Below, piece by piece: positions 60,136 to 64,000 of a stretch of 64,000 bases of DNA. Below the pieces are notes generated by a model that made no database searches, was not told the DNA's origin, and saw only the letters and a program-made list of their open reading frames with translations. Origin of the DNA: Sclerotinia nivalis (Eukaryota; Ascomycota; Leotiomycetes; Helotiales; Sclerotiniaceae). How positions within the stretch are numbered: position 1 is the first letter of the stretch; every line of letters starts with the position of its first letter. Location: positions 2,604,001 to 2,668,000 of the forward strand of contig JAPEIS010000006.1 in assembly GCA_029531795.1 (NCBI GenBank), read 5' to 3'. Both the position numbers and the translations under genes were made by a program.

Positions 60136-61172
60136 ACGATAAGATCCAAGGTAGGGGAATTTTGAATAGGAACGAGATTATGAAGTTCTCTACCGAGTCT
60201 CTAAAATATCTTTAACCTAAGCGTTTTGATCATGTAACAGGGAATTTACACGACTAGGGTTCTAAAATGGTTCTCATTTATCCTTGATCTTAGATATCAA
60301 GCAATCAATGAAATTTGCAATTACTTAGTTTATCAAAATACCTTGACAACCGAAAATCTGCTAAGCCAACGATCTTTTTCAGCTTGATACTTTCAAGAAT
60401 GAATTGTTAAACTTGTTAAGTCTCTCAATCTCATATGATACTCTATTATTCGCTTGTCACACCCTGTACGGATGAATCACTCCACACCATCAGCACTTGT
60501 TGTCATTATCACTACTATTTTTCCTATTCTTTCCAACGTTCTCACATACAAATTAGCTAAGTCAGTGAATACAACAGTGCATTATGTCAAGGAACTGTTA
60601 TCTTTATTCTTATTGTTTTCCCCAGTCTTGAACCTTTCTTTTGTCAACTTAAACACTCGTATCTGACCCCAGAGACTCTTTGAATTTCCTTCTATTATCT
60701 CTATACATAAAACAAACTTTTTACAACTCTCATCTTCTTGGGAATAAGGGTATGTGATAAAACCAGCTGCTCTTAATATGTCCTAGGAGTAGGTCGTGTA
60801 CACTATATGAATAGTATTCTTCCATGAGTAGGGGGCGTAATTAATTGCCTGCATCCTTAGATAATCTATTGAATGCCAGGCAGGAGAAGGGGCTAATTAG
60901 GAAATTTTGTCGATTCACTTCAGCTTTCAGGCTGCCTCTGCTAAATTTAAGTTCCTGTCTATCAATTCAGAATTGAGGCATCCGATATATCTCCACGAGC
61001 ATACCTAGTATATCGAGATGCATCAGATGGTTTTTATAAACGAACGCTAATATCCAATTAGATTGAGCTAACATGGTTTTCTGATCTCAGAGGAGATTCG
61101 CTAATCATAAAAAAAGAACCAGGGGTAGCTTGAAAACTGGACGCAATTTTACCACTACGACCGCATAATTAG
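60136..61172. other. Intergenic, no gene seen
   Basis: About 1 kb with only short frames; it may include the eroded 5' part of the following pseudogene. Confidence 0.45.
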
Positions 61173-62094
61173 AACGAAAGTATATTGCTCTCGAAGCCGA
61201 GCTGTCGAAGCAGAAAATGAAGATGCTAGAACGCCAAGAAAACCTATTTACATCTCATGCCAAGGTGATATCTGGTATGGAAGGACGAGCCGAGATGGAG
61301 CTGGCACAAGAGAAAATAAATCAAGACGAACTTAAAGAGGTTCATCAAAAAGAAATCAACGCTTTCAAAGCAAGTTTCGAAACCAGGATCATGGAACTCG
61401 AGGAAGAACATCGTCCGTATAGAGATATTGCTGAAAGAATCCTAGCTCGCGATCGTGAGTGTAGTAAATCTCCCAGAGAACGCAGTGAGGGAATCATGGA
61501 TCAGGGAAACCTCGCTGCTCATGGAGGAAAGTAAGTTTCTATTCCAGACTCAACTATCAGAAAATTTCCACTAATACTTCCGTGGACGTAGCTGCCTCGC
61601 TGTTTCTAAACGGATAGCTTCGAGCCCAAATGTTGGTGACACCGAATGGGTCGAGTCTTTGTATGGTGTTGGCATTGAAACTTTTATCAAGCACCAGGAT
61701 TCTCTAAGGATGCGCTTCTTGACATGCGATACGAGATGAGGAAGTTTAAGACTGTTCAACTTTCTGAGACCAAATTTGAAAGGAACTTTCAGTATATCAT
61801 GACGCAGCTTGCCAAGAAAGATTACCTTAAAAAAACTTCCAGTGGCAAGTCATCGAAGTCCTTGGGACCTTTCTCGATGACGATGGTAATTTAGAATCTG
61901 CCTTCAGCTCAATGTGCAAGGAGTACGATGACACAGCAGAGAATGAAAAGAAGCTTAGAAAGATGGGATGGTAAGTCAAAGCACCATCCAAATTCATGCA
62001 CCTGATGCTAACTGTTTCTAGGAAAAATAAACCAGGTCCGGCTATTTTGGATGTGGATAGTTTATCAAAGACATTTTCCAAAGAAAAACAATAA
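61173..62094 (+). pseudogene. GN-x-x-AHGG family member 6, with two frameshifts
   Basis: The 5' exon is not recognisable. A coiled coil (from about 61173) leads to ILARDRECSKSP and QGNLAAHGGN|CLAV, with the intron at 61532 in the conserved position after HGG. TEWVESLYGVGIETFIKH continues. The frame shifts near 61690-61700, where DALLDMRYEMRKFK and FERNFQYIMTQL follow in another phase. It shifts again at the A-run near 61830, after which VIEVLGTFLDDDG and SMCKEYDDTAE follow. The last intron (GTAAGT near 61971, TTCTAG near 62022) and basic exon 4 (KNKPGPAIL) are preserved. It is a decayed paralogue of the 58.4-kb gene. Confidence 0.65.
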
Positions 62095-64000
62095 TGGAAT
62101 GCAGTAGGTCAAATTATTTTGAGTTTTATATTCCTATCCGTGTGTTCAAAATTTGAAGTGATCAATATCGATCTTTACATAATTAACCTGCAATTGCAAG
62201 CGGATCTGGTTGTTGAGAGGAGGGCATTGATCTTCATTTTGTGTGTGGATGAAATGATGGGCGCTGAACAGAATGGTAGACAGGTAGGGCGGCGAAAAGA
62301 TCCGCAACTTCGGGGAGCGACTGGCTCTAAGGAACAGCATTTAATATATATAAGATTGGACTGCAAAGTGATGTTATGAAACTACATACATTCAATGCTA
62401 ACCACATGCAGGAAAAATATGGCAGTTTAGACAATATCTAATCCGAATACTTTATCGAAAGCGCAGTAGTCGAGGAGTTGTTGCTATCACCGGCGTGGTG
62501 AGAATGGCGTCTTTGATTATAAAGTATCGAGATGAATTGACGATGCTATTCCAGGGTCGGAACTAAGAGAACTGCGAGGTGTGCTATGCCGGCGCATGAT
62601 GCCATGTCTATATTCACTCACATCACAACAGGTATATAAAGTGGGTTCGGAACCTACAAAAGCCCAAACAAGGAACACATTCTCTAGTCATATAACCAGT
62701 AACAAACCGACGGAATGGGTGAATGTCCTCTTCTATGGTGACAAAGATACCACTGATTTTCAGTGCCATGGAAGTGATGCAGCCGGTATGGTCGACGCAG
62801 AAGAATGCTTGCAGTGAGTTTGACGCACACCTATGGAGCAATACAGTTTGTTCTTTTAAGCAGAACGTTCTTTTGGTTGAAGCACCATAGCTCAGAACTT
62901 CTTTTAATTCTGTTAAGTACTGACGTGGCAGTAATGCAGGAAGTAATATCATATTTAATCCATTTACAAGCCATGACACTCATATTCAATATAGTTATTG
63001 ACAGGAAAAGAGCGATAACTGAGACAATCTTTAAGCTGATACCGGTATTACATGAGTAATACTCGAACGCTGTAAACTTCAAATAATTATTTTTACTACT
63101 GAATTGTTATCTTCGGCGCAAACTATTCGGCGAAAATAGACGGTAATCTAGATCGCATCTGATTCGATGATATCTTATGGAACGAGAAGAAAAGTTATAC
63201 AAGTTTGATGCGTTTGACATGCTTTCTCTTACTCAAATTTCATGCTATACCTAGAGAGCAGGTGATCACAGAATCAAAGTAATGTCAATTCACTTTGTTC
63301 TGAAATTAAGAGAACTTGCTCAAGCCGGAATTTGGACCCCATGTAGGAAAAGAGGCTTCCTTCTTCTCATTTCGGCCCAAAGCCATCTACTAGAAACTGG
63401 CTGGCCCTACATTCTCAATCTGCACTGACAGATTTCTCTCATAGCAAAACGTTAATATTCCAAATATAGTATGACTGTAATTATAATAAACCTAAGATTA
63501 ACGAACTCTAGGCGCATGCTCCAGTTAGAGCCATACAACTATTCAATAGTAGTCTAAAGACTCAAATCGGATATAAACAATATTAGTATCAATCTCTTTT
63601 TCATGCCCAACACTAATTATCTACAGGAAAAGAATGACAATCAAATATACCTCAATCTCATTCTACGTATGGAAGACATGATAGCTCAAAAAATCAAGTC
63701 TGATTTCCTTAAAGCTAATTCTCGGTTTGAATACTCGAATACATCTTAATGTTATAATTACAGCAGAAATGATATTATATTCATTCTCCTCAAAGGAATA
63801 CAATTACAAGAAAAGAATAATAGTATGAATCTCAAATTCGAAATATATATTAAATATCAAAATTTTATTTATACTTAATCAACTGAGAAGAAAAATAGTT
63901 CTGTTTTACTAAAACAGAGTAGATTATTAGATAGTATATATCTCAAGAAGTTAAAATTATAGTATATATAAAGATTTAATCAGCTTGAATATACTATTAT
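62095..64000. other. AT-rich right flank, no gene seen
   Basis: Only short open frames without recognisable homology. The AT content rises towards the right edge, as in the other RIP-like blocks. Confidence 0.5.

Overview
This looks like chromosomal DNA of a filamentous ascomycete. The spliced genes carry short introns of about 45-70 nt with GTAAGT/GTATGT donors, CTAAC-like branch points and CAG/TAG acceptors. Gene-rich stretches alternate with AT-rich blocks bearing repeat-induced-point-mutation (RIP) style C-to-T and G-to-A decay. The gene content is compatible with a Leotiomycete such as the Botrytis/Sclerotinia group, but that placement is inference. No tRNA, rRNA or CRISPR was recognised.

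Layout. 1-6.9 kb: no supportable gene. 6.9-8.6 kb: a GPI-anchored, cysteine-rich surface protein gene with one intron. 8.6-12.9 kb: low-complexity and AT-rich DNA. 12.9-22.7 kb: the most interesting locus, a probable dikaritin-type RiPP (ribosomally made, post-translationally modified peptide) cluster. It holds a six-exon secreted precursor with sixteen ELSYV/ELTYV repeats separated by Kex2 (KR) sites, two genuine UstYa/DUF3328 oxidase genes and a third atypical His-rich membrane protein with the same paired HxxHC motifs. A 3.4-kb AT-rich, transposon-derived block lies between the precursor and the first oxidase. A GNAT acetyltransferase gene follows at 23.3-23.9 kb. The Kex2/Ste13 proteases that would cut the precursor are general secretory enzymes and are not in the window.

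24.8-38.6 kb is conserved core genome: a DUF89/ARMT1-type metal phosphatase or carboxyl methyltransferase (six exons when assembled by eye, actually five introns delimiting exons 1-5 plus the long intron 2; see entry), a twelve-exon GAF hybrid histidine kinase, the small complex I subunit NDUFB3/B12, the CCR4-NOT deadenylase POP2/CAF1, a Faf1/DUF4602 ribosome-assembly protein and the histidine-biosynthesis isomerase HIS6.

39.8-62.1 kb is an accessory region with at least six members and fragments of one uncharacterised family. Each has a long coiled coil followed by a C-terminal module centred on a GN-x-x-AHGG-x-x-LADA-like motif. Several copies are decayed (a 7-bp duplication frameshift, an in-frame TAG, two frameshifts). 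A nearly intact non-LTR retrotransposon (Gag-like ORF1 with zinc knuckles; ORF2 with endonuclease, reverse transcriptase and RNase H) sits inside this array at 50.2-55.8 kb, followed by a RIP-mutated tandem duplicate of its 3' part. 57.5-58.2 and 62.1-64 kb are AT-rich with no gene seen.

All exon joins were made by eye from splice signals, reading-frame continuity and protein-family continuity; none was tested against transcripts.
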